From NCBI GenBank assembly GCA_038199755.1, contig JBBPYR010000271.1:1-57065 (forward strand): a DNA stretch of 57,065 nucleotides. The letters are read 5' to 3'. The notes under the pieces were generated by a model that worked only from the letters and a program-made list of their open reading frames with translations, did no database searches and was not told where the DNA came from. The position numbers and the translations under genes were made by a program. Origin of the DNA: JBBPYR01 sp038199755 (lineage in GTDB: Bacteria; Chloroflexota; Ktedonobacteria; Ktedonobacterales; Ktedonobacteraceae). Positions 1 through 8,913 of this stretch are shown piece after piece. Each line of letters starts with the position of its first letter. Position 1 is the stretch's first letter.

Positions 1-494
1 ATGCCTTCGGGCGTGAGTGGCAAATAGATGCAGACACGATCGCCTTTTTTCACGCCGAGCGATTTTAGCCCGTTAGCTACCTGACAGGTGAGGTCTAGTA
101 GTTGTTTGAAGGTGTAAGTCCGTTCCTCACCGTCCTCGCCCACCCAGATCAGGGCTGTCTTGTTGGCGCGGGAACTGCTGTTGGCATGACGATCAAGGCA
201 GTTGGTGGTGATATTGACCTCGCCATCAACGAACCAGCGTGTGTTGGGGGCCTGTCCTTGCTGAACACTGCTCCACGGCTTAACCCAGGTAAATTCGTGG
301 GCGATCTCTTCCCAGAACGCATCGAGATTGCTGGCGGCCTTATCGTAGAGGGCCTGATAGTCTTTCACGTCAAGGTTGGCTAGCACTGCGGGGGTAGGTG
401 CGAAACGATCCTCTTTTGTCAAGAGTTGCTTGAAATCAGTTGTGCTTGTGCTTATGCCTGCTCCTTGCTGTTCACCATTGGATTCAGCGGTCAT
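1..494 (-). CDS. acs: Acetyl-CoA synthetase, N-terminal part (runs off left edge)
   Basis: Reading the minus strand from the ATG at 494 gives an open frame to the window edge, about 164 residues. It contains the typical N-terminal region of AMP-forming acetyl-CoA synthetase: an FWEEIAHEFTWVKPW-like stretch, then RWFVDGEVNITTNCLDRH, then ALIWVGEDGEERTYTF and a GDRVCIYLP segment. The family activates acetate with ATP and CoA to acetyl-CoA in the cytoplasm. The start is supported by a strong ribosome-binding site, AAGGAGAG, six bases upstream (501-508 on the plus strand). The catalytic C-terminal domain is outside the window. It reads in the same direction as the cytochrome-like gene ending at 626, with a 131-base gap that probably holds its own promoter. 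Confidence 0.9.
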   Translation of the reverse strand, partial: MTAESNGEQQGAGISTSTTDFKQLLTKEDRFAPTPAVLANLDVKDYQALYDKAASNLDAFWEEIAHEFTWVKPWSSVQQGQAPNTRWFVDGEVNITTNCLDRHANSSSRANKTALIWVGEDGEERTYTFKQLLDLTCQVANGLKSLGVKKGDRVCIYLPLTPEG

Positions 495-625
495 GGGAAG
501 CTCTCCTTGCTTTGTTGTGTATGATATTGAGACAATGATTGAAGGGATGGCAAATGTGAATGTGTCACTTCATATCATTACATCTTATCATAAGCAAAAT
601 GTTCTTGCATTTCACAACCGGAGCA

Positions 626-1513
626 TCATCCTTTTCCAAACAGTTGTAACACCATCTTCGCTAGTTCTATTAGACTGTGATAGCTAACCACTGCCAGCGA
701 AATACAGGCCAGGGGGATATGAATATAGCGCCAACCTTGAATGACGAGGCGAGCGAGCTTTTGGCGTTGGAGCGAACGCGTTAACGCGACGCGTTGACTA
801 GCAATCTCGCTAGCACGCTGAAAATCGTTCTGTTCTTGCGGAGCAAGACTGTACGCAAGCTTGGCATCCATCTTGTGGCCACGCAGAGCTTGTGTGCAAT
901 AGTTCTTAAACTGGGCCGACTTGCCTGCGCGTAGTCGCTCGATCGTTAAGTCTAGCTCATGGATGCGCGGCACAATCGCTTCTACAATGCCTGCGCCGTT
1001 TCTGCTAGCCTCTTTCGCGATGACACGTGCGAACCAGAAATCGAGCAGACGGCCTATGACACCACTGAGCACCAGGAAGAGCAAGCCGAAGAGAGCCGAG
1101 GTTCCTGCAGCTGCCTTAGTAAAGGTAGTTGGGGCGAAGTAGTAGTTATGCAGAATGTTGTCGTAGTTTGTGTGCAGAAAAGCAATTAAAATGGCAATGA
1201 TGCCAAACCAGATATGGAGCCAGAGCCAGTGTTGTACTTTTCCTGGTAGTGTGCGGATAAAGCGGCGCCGGAGTGTGTATGCTGTGACCGCGAGCACCAG
1301 GGCGAATGAGATAACACCAAACCAGCGGAAAGGGTCCAGGCTTGGGCCCGGATATTGCTGTGTTCTGAGGCCGTAAAGATACCAGATATAGACGCCACCA
1401 TATATAAGGATGGCGAGGCCGAGCCAGACCCAGTTAGCCCTGGATAAGGGTGCCTTCCAGAGGCGACGTGTGGAGTATGTTGGCGGTGTTGGCCGCTTTG
1501 TTGCTAGTGCCAT
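626..1513 (-). CDS. Five-helix membrane protein, probable di-heme b-type cytochrome
   Basis: A 295-residue protein with hydrophobic helices at about residues 26-50, 62-82, 97-118, 135-160 and 262-290. Helix 3 has His100 and His114, and the last helix has His265 and His279. Each pair is 14 residues apart, the HX13H spacing that in cytochrome b and ferric-reductase-type proteins holds two stacked hemes across a membrane. Residues 165-258 form a charged, probably soluble segment. It starts 17 bases after the large redox protein gene (1531-5214), so the two are almost certainly co-transcribed. I infer that it passes electrons across the membrane to or from that protein. I do not recognise a named family. 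It lacks the FAD and NADPH domains of ferric reductases, which the neighbour could supply. Confidence 0.75.
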   Translation of the reverse strand: MALATKRPTPPTYSTRRLWKAPLSRANWVWLGLAILIYGGVYIWYLYGLRTQQYPGPSLDPFRWFGVISFALVLAVTAYTLRRRFIRTLPGKVQHWLWLHIWFGIIAILIAFLHTNYDNILHNYYFAPTTFTKAAAGTSALFGLLFLVLSGVIGRLLDFWFARVIAKEASRNGAGIVEAIVPRIHELDLTIERLRAGKSAQFKNYCTQALRGHKMDAKLAYSLAPQEQNDFQRASEIASQRVALTRSLQRQKLARLVIQGWRYIHIPLACISLAVVSYHSLIELAKMVLQLFGKG

Positions 1514-1530
1514 AGGTGTGTATTTCTCTT

Positions 1531-4500
1531 CTATCGCTGTAATATATCTTCAGTTGTGCCGAAGAAGGTCGTTGGTTGCACGCGAATGGCTGCTCCGGTT
1601 GGGCAAGCCTCGACACATGCTTGATCGCTGTAACCTGCGCAGAGGTCACATTTAATAGCGATCTTTTTGCGTAACTCGTCATAGCCACCGCTATGGGCTG
1701 CATGTACCCCTACTGCATCGAGTGGGCCTGGTGCGACCTGGACGCCGCCCTTGGCGATGTTCGCCATTGGGAGTTGTTTGCGTTTGCGCTCGGTAACGAA
1801 GCCATGCTTGAAGTAGCCCGTGAAGGTTTCCCATGACGAGGGTGTTGAAACTTCGTTAGCGGTATCAACAATCGAAATGGCTCCATAGGGGCAACGTTCG
1901 GCACAGATGCCACACCCAATGCAGCTTTCTGTGATATAAACTTCGCCATTTGGCATACGGGCAATACCCGCACGGCTACACAGCATGCAAACCGGGTCTT
2001 GGCACTGGCGACAGGCGGTTGCGACGGTAATATTGCCGACAATCATGCCCTTGCGATTCATGCGCGAGTGACCATGACGACGCGCACATGCCTCTTCACA
2101 CTCGTTGCAATGAATACATTGGTCGAGGTCAATCACCAGCACCTCGGTACCTTCAACCACACCATCCTGTACAAGCGAGTGCAGTCCGGCTCGCACATGC
2201 TTATCGGCGGTGGGCACGGGCTCCATGTGCTTGAGCCAGTTGGCATCAAAGACGCCAGAGTTTGTCGATGCGGTGCTTTCCACATATTCGCGCAGGCGAA
2301 AGGTAAAGCGCTGATTGACTTCTGGGTAGCGTTGAAAGAGCGCCAGCAGAGCCTCGCGAGGTAGCTCCGCGACACGTGTGCGGTTGATGGCCGTGACAGT
2401 GACGGCGCGGCTATCTCCCAACAGATCAAGGCCACCGGCGAAGTAGTCGCCGCTCTGCCGATACGCTATGATGCGCTCTTCCGTGGCTGATTTGGAACGT
2501 GCGACTTTGACGAAGCCTTCTAGTAAGATATGGAGCGTTTCACGTGAAGGTCGGCGCATTAAGCCAAGATTATTCTCTGCGAAAAGGTGTTCATTGCGAT
2601 CATATTGTTTGACCTGTGCGCGTTCACATAGGGCGTACACGTCCGCATCCGCTACTCCCTGAAAGAGGGCCATGCGTTTTATGATCGATGTTAGTGCATG
2701 GGCACCGTTGAGCTTTGCGAAGAAATGTTGTACCTGCGGAGCCAGCTCCATCAGGCGTTGCATCACCTGTTCAGGCACTTGTAGTATGACCGCAGGGGTC
2801 AAGGTGCGGACCGAGGCGGTATATTGCTGTCCGGTCAGCATGCCATATTCACCGACATATTCACCACGGTTGATGATCGCGAGGGGAAGTATCGTGTTGT
2901 TGGCTTCGGTGGTGAAGGCCGAGAGTTGCCCTTCCAGCAGAAGGTACAGGTCACGCCCGTAGTGGCCTTCTTGTAGTATGGTTGCATCTGGTGCCAGCAA
3001 TAGGATTTGCGAGGCCATGAAGAGATGGCTGAGGTAAGCATCAGAGACATCTTGCGTGTTGCTGAACGGTGCCTGTTCGCGCAGACGAGCCAGCATCTGG
3101 GGCAGGCTCCACCCAGGTGGCAGTTTCGTTGCTAATAAGTTTGGCTCAAGCGCATTCTCCCAGGAGACGCCGACACGCTGCTTGAGTGAAAGCATAAGCA
3201 GGTCGCGGTGGTTATCGACCGGGCAAACGGGGACGCAAGAACCACACATAATACACTCATGAGTGAAGCGTGTTACATGATCTGCGATGGTCGTGGTGAT
3301 GGTGGCCGCATTGAGGTCGGCGATGTTCACCATGGTGGACATCGGAATAGGGCAAGCGGTCATGCAACGGTCACAGCCAATACACATGTCGATTTCAAAA
3401 CGAACATGATCATCGCTGAGTTTCTGTATATCATTGCGATGAATGAGCCCTGCAATGGGTTGTTCTTCTGCTTGCTCTTTAGGCGGAAACGAATAATAGA
3501 GTAAGACATTGCCAATGACAATGCGATCACTATGGACAAGATGATGTGGGCCTTGCAGCCTTTCGCCATTGACAAATACGCCGTTACTGCTGCCTATATC
3601 GCGAATGGCAAAACCGTATTCGGTGGCAACAAGTTCCGCATGTTTCCGTGAGGTGGCTATATCATCGAGAAAGATATCGTTCTCTTTCTCGCGTCCAAGC
3701 ACGAAACGCTTTTGTTGTGTCAAAGGTACCATGCGGGGAGCCGTGCCTCGTGCCATCACAACGAGCGTGGCTGATTGAGGTAGTTCCTTGAGGATCGACT
3801 CTGGAATGAGATCGTTTTGAAGCTGAGTGGTGCGCCGCTGCTTCAAGGTGGTGGTAATGGACTCTGGCTGTCTTCTCAGTAAGCTGGTAGAGGTGTATCC
3901 GGTTTGTAATGAAGTAGCTTCTCGTAAGGCGGTGGGTGCGATCACAGGGGGCACCCCTTGTCCGTCAAGCCAGTCGTCAAGACTAAAATCAGCAGCGAAC
4001 AGGCGAGACATAATCGGAGTTAATGGGATGCGATAGTCAATGGCTCGCTTGAGCGCGAGCGCATTCTTGCGATTGCCCAATAAGATAGCACCAATAGGGA
4101 CTTCTTTATAGAATACAATTTTGCGATAATTGCGTGGCTGTGGCTCAGCAATCAATGCTTGAAACTGCTGTTGTGGGTAAGAGGTCGTCAAGCCAAGCGA
4201 TACGAAGTCTAGCCCGTGCAGGAAGGTAGCATTGTAGAGGCTACCAGTATCTTGTGGGTCAGTGATGTCAAGCATGCCATAAGCTGCTATTCGAGCCTGC
4301 TGAATGGCGGGATACCACTGACCGAGGACCCGTGTCTTCCCCGTTAATGGATCAAGCGTTTCAAGCACATCACCGGCTGCATAGATATCAGAGCTACTGG
4401 TACGCATGGTTGTGTCAACACGTACGCCCCGATCACAGAAAATGCCGCTTGATTGAATAAAGTCAATATTTGGCTCAATGCCAATGGCAATCAAGACTAT

Positions 4501-5214
4501 CTCACACGATAGTTGTGCTCCGCTGGTGGTAATCACTCCTGTGACCTGTCCATTTTGCCCTATGACTTCACGTATCTCTTCGTTTGTACGGACATTAATG
4601 CCTGCGAGCCGTTCTTCGTGTAGCACAAGGTCGGAAGCGGTTTCATCGAGCACTTCTGACCATAGGGTGTTGTTTCGTAGCAAATGAGTCACGTGGTAGC
4701 CCTGGTGATTAAGCGTTTCGGCAGTTTCTAAGGCGAGTGTGCCGCTACCACACACTACCACACGTGATGACGTTTCCAAGCGACGAACAATATTCTGGTA
4801 ATCTGCCACACTACGGAGCGTACTGACCCCGGAGAGTTGGAGACCTGGGCAACGAAGCTGTCTGGGATGTGCCCCATTGGCAAGAAGTAGTTTGTGGTAG
4901 CCGATTTGTTGGCCATTGTGTAGTTGCACACTATGTTGAGACGTGTTAATACTCAGCACGCGACCAGGGACAAAACGGATGCGTTGTTCTTGATAAAATG
5001 AGTTTGGGCGTGCCCAAAGCTTTTCTTCACTTACCTTGCCGCCCAAATAGTCTTTCAGGGCAGGACGATAGTATACAGGGAATGGGTCATCCGCGATGAT
5101 GGTGATCGTACACGCTGCGTCGTGTGTGCGTACTATTTCGGCAGCGGTAACACCCGCAATACCATTGCCAATAATCAAATAGGACAGGGGCCTTCCCACA
5201 ACATTACTCCTCAA
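1531..5214 (-). CDS. Multidomain redox/signal protein: FAD/NAD oxidoreductase-FHA-2x[4Fe-4S]-2x cNMP-binding-DmsB-like ferredoxin
   Basis: 1227 residues, no membrane segment. Domains in order: a NirB/rubredoxin-reductase-like pyridine-nucleotide disulfide oxidoreductase (GNGIAG FAD site at 16-21, second GxG at 156-158, FAD-binding AAGD at 279-282). Then an FHA domain at about 495-575 (GRE 507, SRKHAE 522, SSNG 542). Then a two-cluster ferredoxin (Cys 611/614/617/621 and 654/657/660/664). Then two cyclic-nucleotide-binding-like domains (about 730-835 and 845-965). Last is a DmsB-like ferredoxin with four Cys quartets (1033-1043, 1068-1079, 1098-1108, 1189-1204). This would hold up to six iron-sulfur clusters plus FAD, with phosphothreonine- and nucleotide-sensing inputs. 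The downstream di-heme protein is its likely membrane partner, and the pseudokinase-Rieske gene is divergent. Electron donor and acceptor cannot be told from sequence. Confidence 0.85.
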   Translation of the reverse strand: MRSNVVGRPLSYLIIGNGIAGVTAAEIVRTHDAACTITIIADDPFPVYYRPALKDYLGGKVSEEKLWARPNSFYQEQRIRFVPGRVLSINTSQHSVQLHNGQQIGYHKLLLANGAHPRQLRCPGLQLSGVSTLRSVADYQNIVRRLETSSRVVVCGSGTLALETAETLNHQGYHVTHLLRNNTLWSEVLDETASDLVLHEERLAGINVRTNEEIREVIGQNGQVTGVITTSGAQLSCEIVLIAIGIEPNIDFIQSSGIFCDRGVRVDTTMRTSSSDIYAAGDVLETLDPLTGKTRVLGQWYPAIQQARIAAYGMLDITDPQDTGSLYNATFLHGLDFVSLGLTTSYPQQQFQALIAEPQPRNYRKIVFYKEVPIGAILLGNRKNALALKRAIDYRIPLTPIMSRLFAADFSLDDWLDGQGVPPVIAPTALREATSLQTGYTSTSLLRRQPESITTTLKQRRTTQLQNDLIPESILKELPQSATLVVMARGTAPRMVPLTQQKRFVLGREKENDIFLDDIATSRKHAELVATEYGFAIRDIGSSNGVFVNGERLQGPHHLVHSDRIVIGNVLLYYSFPPKEQAEEQPIAGLIHRNDIQKLSDDHVRFEIDMCIGCDRCMTACPIPMSTMVNIADLNAATITTTIADHVTRFTHECIMCGSCVPVCPVDNHRDLLMLSLKQRVGVSWENALEPNLLATKLPPGWSLPQMLARLREQAPFSNTQDVSDAYLSHLFMASQILLLAPDATILQEGHYGRDLYLLLEGQLSAFTTEANNTILPLAIINRGEYVGEYGMLTGQQYTASVRTLTPAVILQVPEQVMQRLMELAPQVQHFFAKLNGAHALTSIIKRMALFQGVADADVYALCERAQVKQYDRNEHLFAENNLGLMRRPSRETLHILLEGFVKVARSKSATEERIIAYRQSGDYFAGGLDLLGDSRAVTVTAINRTRVAELPREALLALFQRYPEVNQRFTFRLREYVESTASTNSGVFDANWLKHMEPVPTADKHVRAGLHSLVQDGVVEGTEVLVIDLDQCIHCNECEEACARRHGHSRMNRKGMIVGNITVATACRQCQDPVCMLCSRAGIARMPNGEVYITESCIGCGICAERCPYGAISIVDTANEVSTPSSWETFTGYFKHGFVTERKRKQLPMANIAKGGVQVAPGPLDAVGVHAAHSGGYDELRKKIAIKCDLCAGYSDQACVEACPTGAAIRVQPTTFFGTTEDILQR

Positions 5215-5240
5215 CCGTAGAAAAAATTAAGTAATTCCTT

Positions 5241-5288
5241 GCAGACTGCTTGAGCGAGGCTAGAAGCGAAAGCTTCGTTGGCAGTCCG
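5241..5288. repeat. Dispersed hairpin repeat, copy A
   Basis: A 48-base element in the gap between the divergent genes starting at 5214 and 5618. Outer stem GACTGC (5244-5249) pairs with GCAGTC (5281-5286); inner stem CGAGGCT (5255-5261) pairs with AGCTTCG (5271-5277), one pair being G-T. A second copy lies at 42838-42885, inside the sucB coding sequence, with 42 of 48 bases identical. The outer stem shows a compensating change (G-C here, C-G there). Confidence 0.8.
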
Positions 5289-5500
5289 TAGAGCAAGTTA
5301 TCTCTTGTCTTATAGTATCCCATTTCAGTGTATTTCTCTGTGAAATGGTACTCTTGTATCATATTACTGTTCTTTTATCATCTATGTTGCTGAGTATAAA
5401 GCGTAAAAATGAAAGCAAAATGAAAGCATGAGCAGGAAATGCATACTTTTTGCTTCTTTACCAGCCTTTCCCCCATAAGTCCCAACTTTGAATGTATGAA

Positions 5501-5529
5501 TTGACGAGGTGAACATGAAAAGGTACAGT
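5501..5529 (+). promoter_or_regulatory. Candidate sigma-70 promoter for the pseudokinase-Rieske gene
   Basis: TTGACG at 5501-5506 and TACAGT at 5524-5529 are separated by 17 bases, matching the housekeeping pattern well at -35 and moderately at -10. The predicted transcript would have a leader of about 80 bases before the ATG at 5618. That ATG is preceded by a GGGGA ribosome-binding site (5607-5611). The remaining part of the 5215-5617 gap is AT-rich, and apart from the repeat at 5241-5288 I see nothing else in it. Confidence 0.5.
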
Positions 5530-5617
5530 GAATTTACAGTAATAAATATACATGAGCGTGACTTTCTTCATTAAATTGTGATTAAAAATTGAAAGTCGAC
5601 GCGAGCGGGGGAAACAA

Positions 5618-7585
5618 ATGCAAACGCTATCCGCAGATCAGCTGGCAGGAAGTGTGCTGGGTGGCGAGTATACCATCGAACAATTTTTAGGGCGCGGTGC
5701 ATTGACCGCTGCCTATGTAGGCCAGCAGCAGGCGCAGAATCGCCGTGTGCTGGTGACAATCTTTCAGGTCCCTGAACGCTATTCGGAGACTATGCGTCAA
5801 CGATTCAATGCGCGCTTTCTGGGTGAGGGGAGAGCCTTAATTGGCCTGCAACACCCACGTATTTTGCCGGTCTACGATTGCGGCGAGCATAATGGAAGTC
5901 CTTATCTCGTAACTGCTTATTCAACAGATCAATCACTTGCGCGTATGCTCAAAGAGCAGCCACGTTTTACGGTGCAGCAGACGTTGGAATTGTTACGTCA
6001 GCTGGCAGATGGTCTAGATTATGCTCATAGGAATGGTGTGGTGCATGGGTCCCTAAGCCCTGCTAGTATTTTGTTGGATGACCAGCGTACGGCGTTACTT
6101 GCAGGCTTTGGCTTTGTACGCATGCTGGCGATGCAAGGCATTGAGGATCGCAATTATCCGTATGTACATCTTGTCAACGTCGCTAATACGTTTCTTGGTA
6201 TTCCGGGCTACATTGCGCCAGAGAGTGTGCAACGCCCAGTCATCGATGCGCGCTCAGATATCTATGCATTGGGTATCATCATATTCCAGTTACTGAGCGG
6301 AACCGTCCCATTTAGTGGTTCAAACCCGCTTGAGGCTGCGCTACAACATGTACAGCAACCAATACCATCATTACGGGCAGTTGCGCCAGATGTGCCTGCC
6401 GCTCTTGATATCGTGATGCAACGTGTGCTTGAGCAAGACCCAACGCTGCGTTATCAATCGGCGGATGAGTTTGCTAGTTCGTTTGGGCGTGCGCTCCATA
6501 TAGCACAACAAGCAACGATTGTGCCAAACGCGGTAGCAGATGCATCAATTGATACACAGATTACACAACCACCTACGGTCAATTGGTTAGAGGGGATTGA
6601 GCTTGCCTCGACCGGAAAAACGGCAGTGATCTCTCCTAAAGGAGATACTGGAAGCTGGCAGCTGACACCGCCAGTAAAAACGGGAAAAATGGCAGCGGTC
6701 TCTGTTTCCTCCTCTATGGGTGCTTCTGCTGGTGATGATGTGGCTTCTATTGATCCTTTTGTCTGGTGGTCAACAACCGAGATGAGTAGTGTGAAAGTGG
6801 GGCCATCTGGGCAGGGGGGGCAGACGGTGGGAACGTTTGCGCAAAGAAAAACAACGAATCTAAGTGGCCGTCGAAAAGGTACGATGCAGAGTAGAAGGCG
6901 TGTCATCGCGTTGCTGGCCGGTGGAGGTGTGGTGGCGGTGGGAGTGCTTGGCGTGACAGGCGTGAGCCTTGCACATCTGTTGCAAAAGACGGCACCACAG
7001 ACGGTTGGTGGACAGCAAGCTGTGACGCAAGGGAATACAGCGACGACAGGAGCAACGCAGGGAACAGGCAATCCTACAAAAGGGCCGGTACATACGACTC
7101 CCACTGCCGCAAAAGGACATGCGGCAACCCCAACAACAGGACCAAAGGCCACCCCGACTACAAAACCAACAACGGGTACACAGGCAACCCCAACGGCGGG
7201 AGCGCAACCGACACCGACGCCACAACCACAGCCGACACAGCCTCCACCCACGCCAACTCCCGCGCCACCGCAGCATACGGGCACGGTGATTGGTTCAACC
7301 AGCCAGGGAACGAATTCAGCGCAAAACTTTACGAATCCGCGTGATGGGCAAGGCAGCCTGTTGATCCATTTGCCTAATGGAAATTTCGTGGCTTTTGAAA
7401 ACGCTTGTACCCATGAAGGTGTGCCAGTCACCTATAATGCTGGCAATCATCAACTCTTTTGCCCCAGACACAACGCGTATTTCGATCCTGCCAATGGTGG
7501 GAGCGTCGTTTCTGGTCCACCGCCTTCCCCTTTGAGGAGCGTGGCCATTCGCGTCAATGCTGATGGTACTATCACTACCGGCTAG
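5618..7585 (+). CDS. Membrane pseudokinase with C-terminal Rieske [2Fe-2S] domain
   Basis: 655 residues. Residues 17-290 have the bacterial Ser/Thr kinase fold, but the key residues are gone. The VAIK lysine is Phe49 (VTIF), HRDLKPxN reads HGSLSPAS (143-150), and DFG reads GFG (163-165). The APE motif (200-202) and the DxxxxG region of the C-lobe remain. After a linker comes one membrane helix (about 430-452), then a Pro/Thr-rich spacer to about 552. Last is a Rieske domain with CTH at 597-599 and CPRH at 615-618, the Cys-His pairs of a [2Fe-2S] cluster. The topology implies that the Rieske part is outside the membrane. Catalysis of phosphorylation is unlikely; a phosphoprotein- or nucleotide-binding role tied to electron transfer is inferred. 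It is divergent from the redox protein at 1531-5214, which has an FHA domain. Confidence 0.85.
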   Translation: MQTLSADQLAGSVLGGEYTIEQFLGRGALTAAYVGQQQAQNRRVLVTIFQVPERYSETMRQRFNARFLGEGRALIGLQHPRILPVYDCGEHNGSPYLVTAYSTDQSLARMLKEQPRFTVQQTLELLRQLADGLDYAHRNGVVHGSLSPASILLDDQRTALLAGFGFVRMLAMQGIEDRNYPYVHLVNVANTFLGIPGYIAPESVQRPVIDARSDIYALGIIIFQLLSGTVPFSGSNPLEAALQHVQQPIPSLRAVAPDVPAALDIVMQRVLEQDPTLRYQSADEFASSFGRALHIAQQATIVPNAVADASIDTQITQPPTVNWLEGIELASTGKTAVISPKGDTGSWQLTPPVKTGKMAAVSVSSSMGASAGDDVASIDPFVWWSTTEMSSVKVGPSGQGGQTVGTFAQRKTTNLSGRRKGTMQSRRRVIALLAGGGVVAVGVLGVTGVSLAHLLQKTAPQTVGGQQAVTQGNTATTGATQGTGNPTKGPVHTTPTAAKGHAATPTTGPKATPTTKPTTGTQATPTAGAQPTPTPQPQPTQPPPTPTPAPPQHTGTVIGSTSQGTNSAQNFTNPRDGQGSLLIHLPNGNFVAFENACTHEGVPVTYNAGNHQLFCPRHNAYFDPANGGSVVSGPPPSPLRSVAIRVNADGTITTG

Positions 7586-7592
7586 CCTGAGA

Positions 7593-7814
7593 TCAAGTGC
7601 GACTTCTTTGCAGAAGTATCGTGAGCACACAAAAGAAGGCCAGGAGGGCGGCAACAATAGCGTAAGCTACAGTGTTGCTCGTGGCTCCTGGCTTTTGTGT
7701 GGCTGAGTCTGATTGTTCTGACGATGATGTGCTTTTGGCGGGGTCTGATAATACAAGGTAGACTGCCAGTGGCAACCCCAGAAAGAAAAGAAGTAATAAA
7801 ATGTAGGCTTCCAT
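7593..7814 (-). CDS. Small two-helix membrane protein
   Basis: 73 residues from the ATG at 7814, chosen because GAGGGAG lies just upstream and because longer versions would run into the divergent lipid-kinase gene. It has a hydrophobic helix at the N-terminus (residues 3-21), a Ser/Thr-rich polar middle and a second helix near the C-terminus, ending QRSRT. It converges on the pseudokinase-Rieske gene with only 7 bases between stop codons. No family recognised. A small membrane partner of a neighbour is possible but not shown. Confidence 0.6.
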   Translation of the reverse strand: MEAYILLLLFFLGLPLAVYLVLSDPAKSTSSSEQSDSATQKPGATSNTVAYAIVAALLAFFCVLTILLQRSRT

Positions 7815-7992
7815 AAAGCTCCCTCGTCTGCTCGTTTTCATAGTATGTACAGATTGTCCTATGCTTATTATCCAACACGTTTGTATTCCGCTGAAAGGTA
7901 CACGAACGTTCGCATAGATTTCCTTATTGTCGAGACTAGAAGGGCATGGTACAATCAACAAAATGAATAGAGCTTGAGGAGAGGATACCATT

Positions 7993-8913
7993 ATGGAGAC
8001 AACGGAGTCAGGGAGCAAGACCATCGTTATTCTCAATCCCACCGCGAATCGTGGTCATATGGCACAGTCACGTGCATTGATTCGTCGTCGCATAGAGCGT
8101 GAGCCGGACAAGTATGAGTATGTTGAGACCACGCGGCAGAACGAGGCAAAAGAGCGGGCAATGCAGGCGGCAAAAGAGGGTCGCGGCGTGATTATTGCTG
8201 GTGGAGATGGGTCGGTACATGAAGTCGTCAATGGACTTCTCTCCGCTGGTAGACGGGTGCCACTCGGTATTGTTCCGGCAGGCTCTGGCAACGACTATGC
8301 CTGGAACACGCTCAAGATTTCTCGTGATACTGCCGCTGCCGTGGAAACGGCGTTCGATGGCCGCCTTATCGATTCTGATGCAGGTGTAGTCAATGATCGC
8401 TACTTTGCCAATTCCTTCAGTGTAGGGCTCGATGCTGATATCGCGGTAGCGGCAGGTGGACTAAAAAAGTATCCCTTCATGAGCGGTGAGCGCTTGTACT
8501 ACACCTCCACTTTGCGCCAACTCCTGTTCGGTTATAGACGTTGCCCTTGGCTCAAATTCTCGCTTGATGGTGAGGAAGCGATAGACAACACGGAAAGACG
8601 CTATGTCTTGATGGCGGTCACGATTGGACCAACCTATGGGGCGGGCTTCCGTATCAATCCAACCGCCGATTATTGTGATGGCTTGCTCGATATTTGCACG
8701 ATCAGTTATACACCGCTGGCGCGTGCGCTACGCCTTTTGCCTGTCGTGCAAAAAGGGGAGCATGCCGCACTACCGGAGGCCACCTTTTATCGCGCCAAGA
8801 CGGTGCATATTGAGAGCCGTGCTGAGGTCAATATCCAGATGGATGGTGAGACGACTCATACAAACCGTTTTGACGCGAAGATTCTACCGGGTGCCTTGTG
8901 GGTGCGTATATGA
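7993..8913 (+). CDS. YegS/DagK-type lipid kinase
   Basis: 306 residues with the diacylglycerol kinase catalytic domain: ILNPTANRG near the N-terminus, the nucleotide-binding GGDGSVHEVVNG (about residues 71-82) and PAGSGNDYAW (about 95-104). The family phosphorylates diacylglycerol or sphingoid-type lipids with ATP at the inner membrane face. The C-terminal beta-sandwich, including IQMDGE, is complete and the length is normal. The stop overlaps the start of the acyltransferase gene (ATGA), so the two are translationally coupled and probably both serve phospholipid synthesis or turnover. The true lipid substrate cannot be decided between diacylglycerol and another lipid. Confidence 0.9.
   Translation: METTESGSKTIVILNPTANRGHMAQSRALIRRRIEREPDKYEYVETTRQNEAKERAMQAAKEGRGVIIAGGDGSVHEVVNGLLSAGRRVPLGIVPAGSGNDYAWNTLKISRDTAAAVETAFDGRLIDSDAGVVNDRYFANSFSVGLDADIAVAAGGLKKYPFMSGERLYYTSTLRQLLFGYRRCPWLKFSLDGEEAIDNTERRYVLMAVTIGPTYGAGFRINPTADYCDGLLDICTISYTPLARALRLLPVVQKGEHAALPEATFYRAKTVHIESRAEVNIQMDGETTHTNRFDAKILPGALWVRI

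Noticed and set aside
6454..7431. 325-residue minus-strand frame rich in Val, Gly and Cys
   Set aside because: It is the reverse reading of the Pro/Thr-rich linker and kinase part of the pseudokinase-Rieske gene; composition is biased and no ribosome-binding site or domain is seen.
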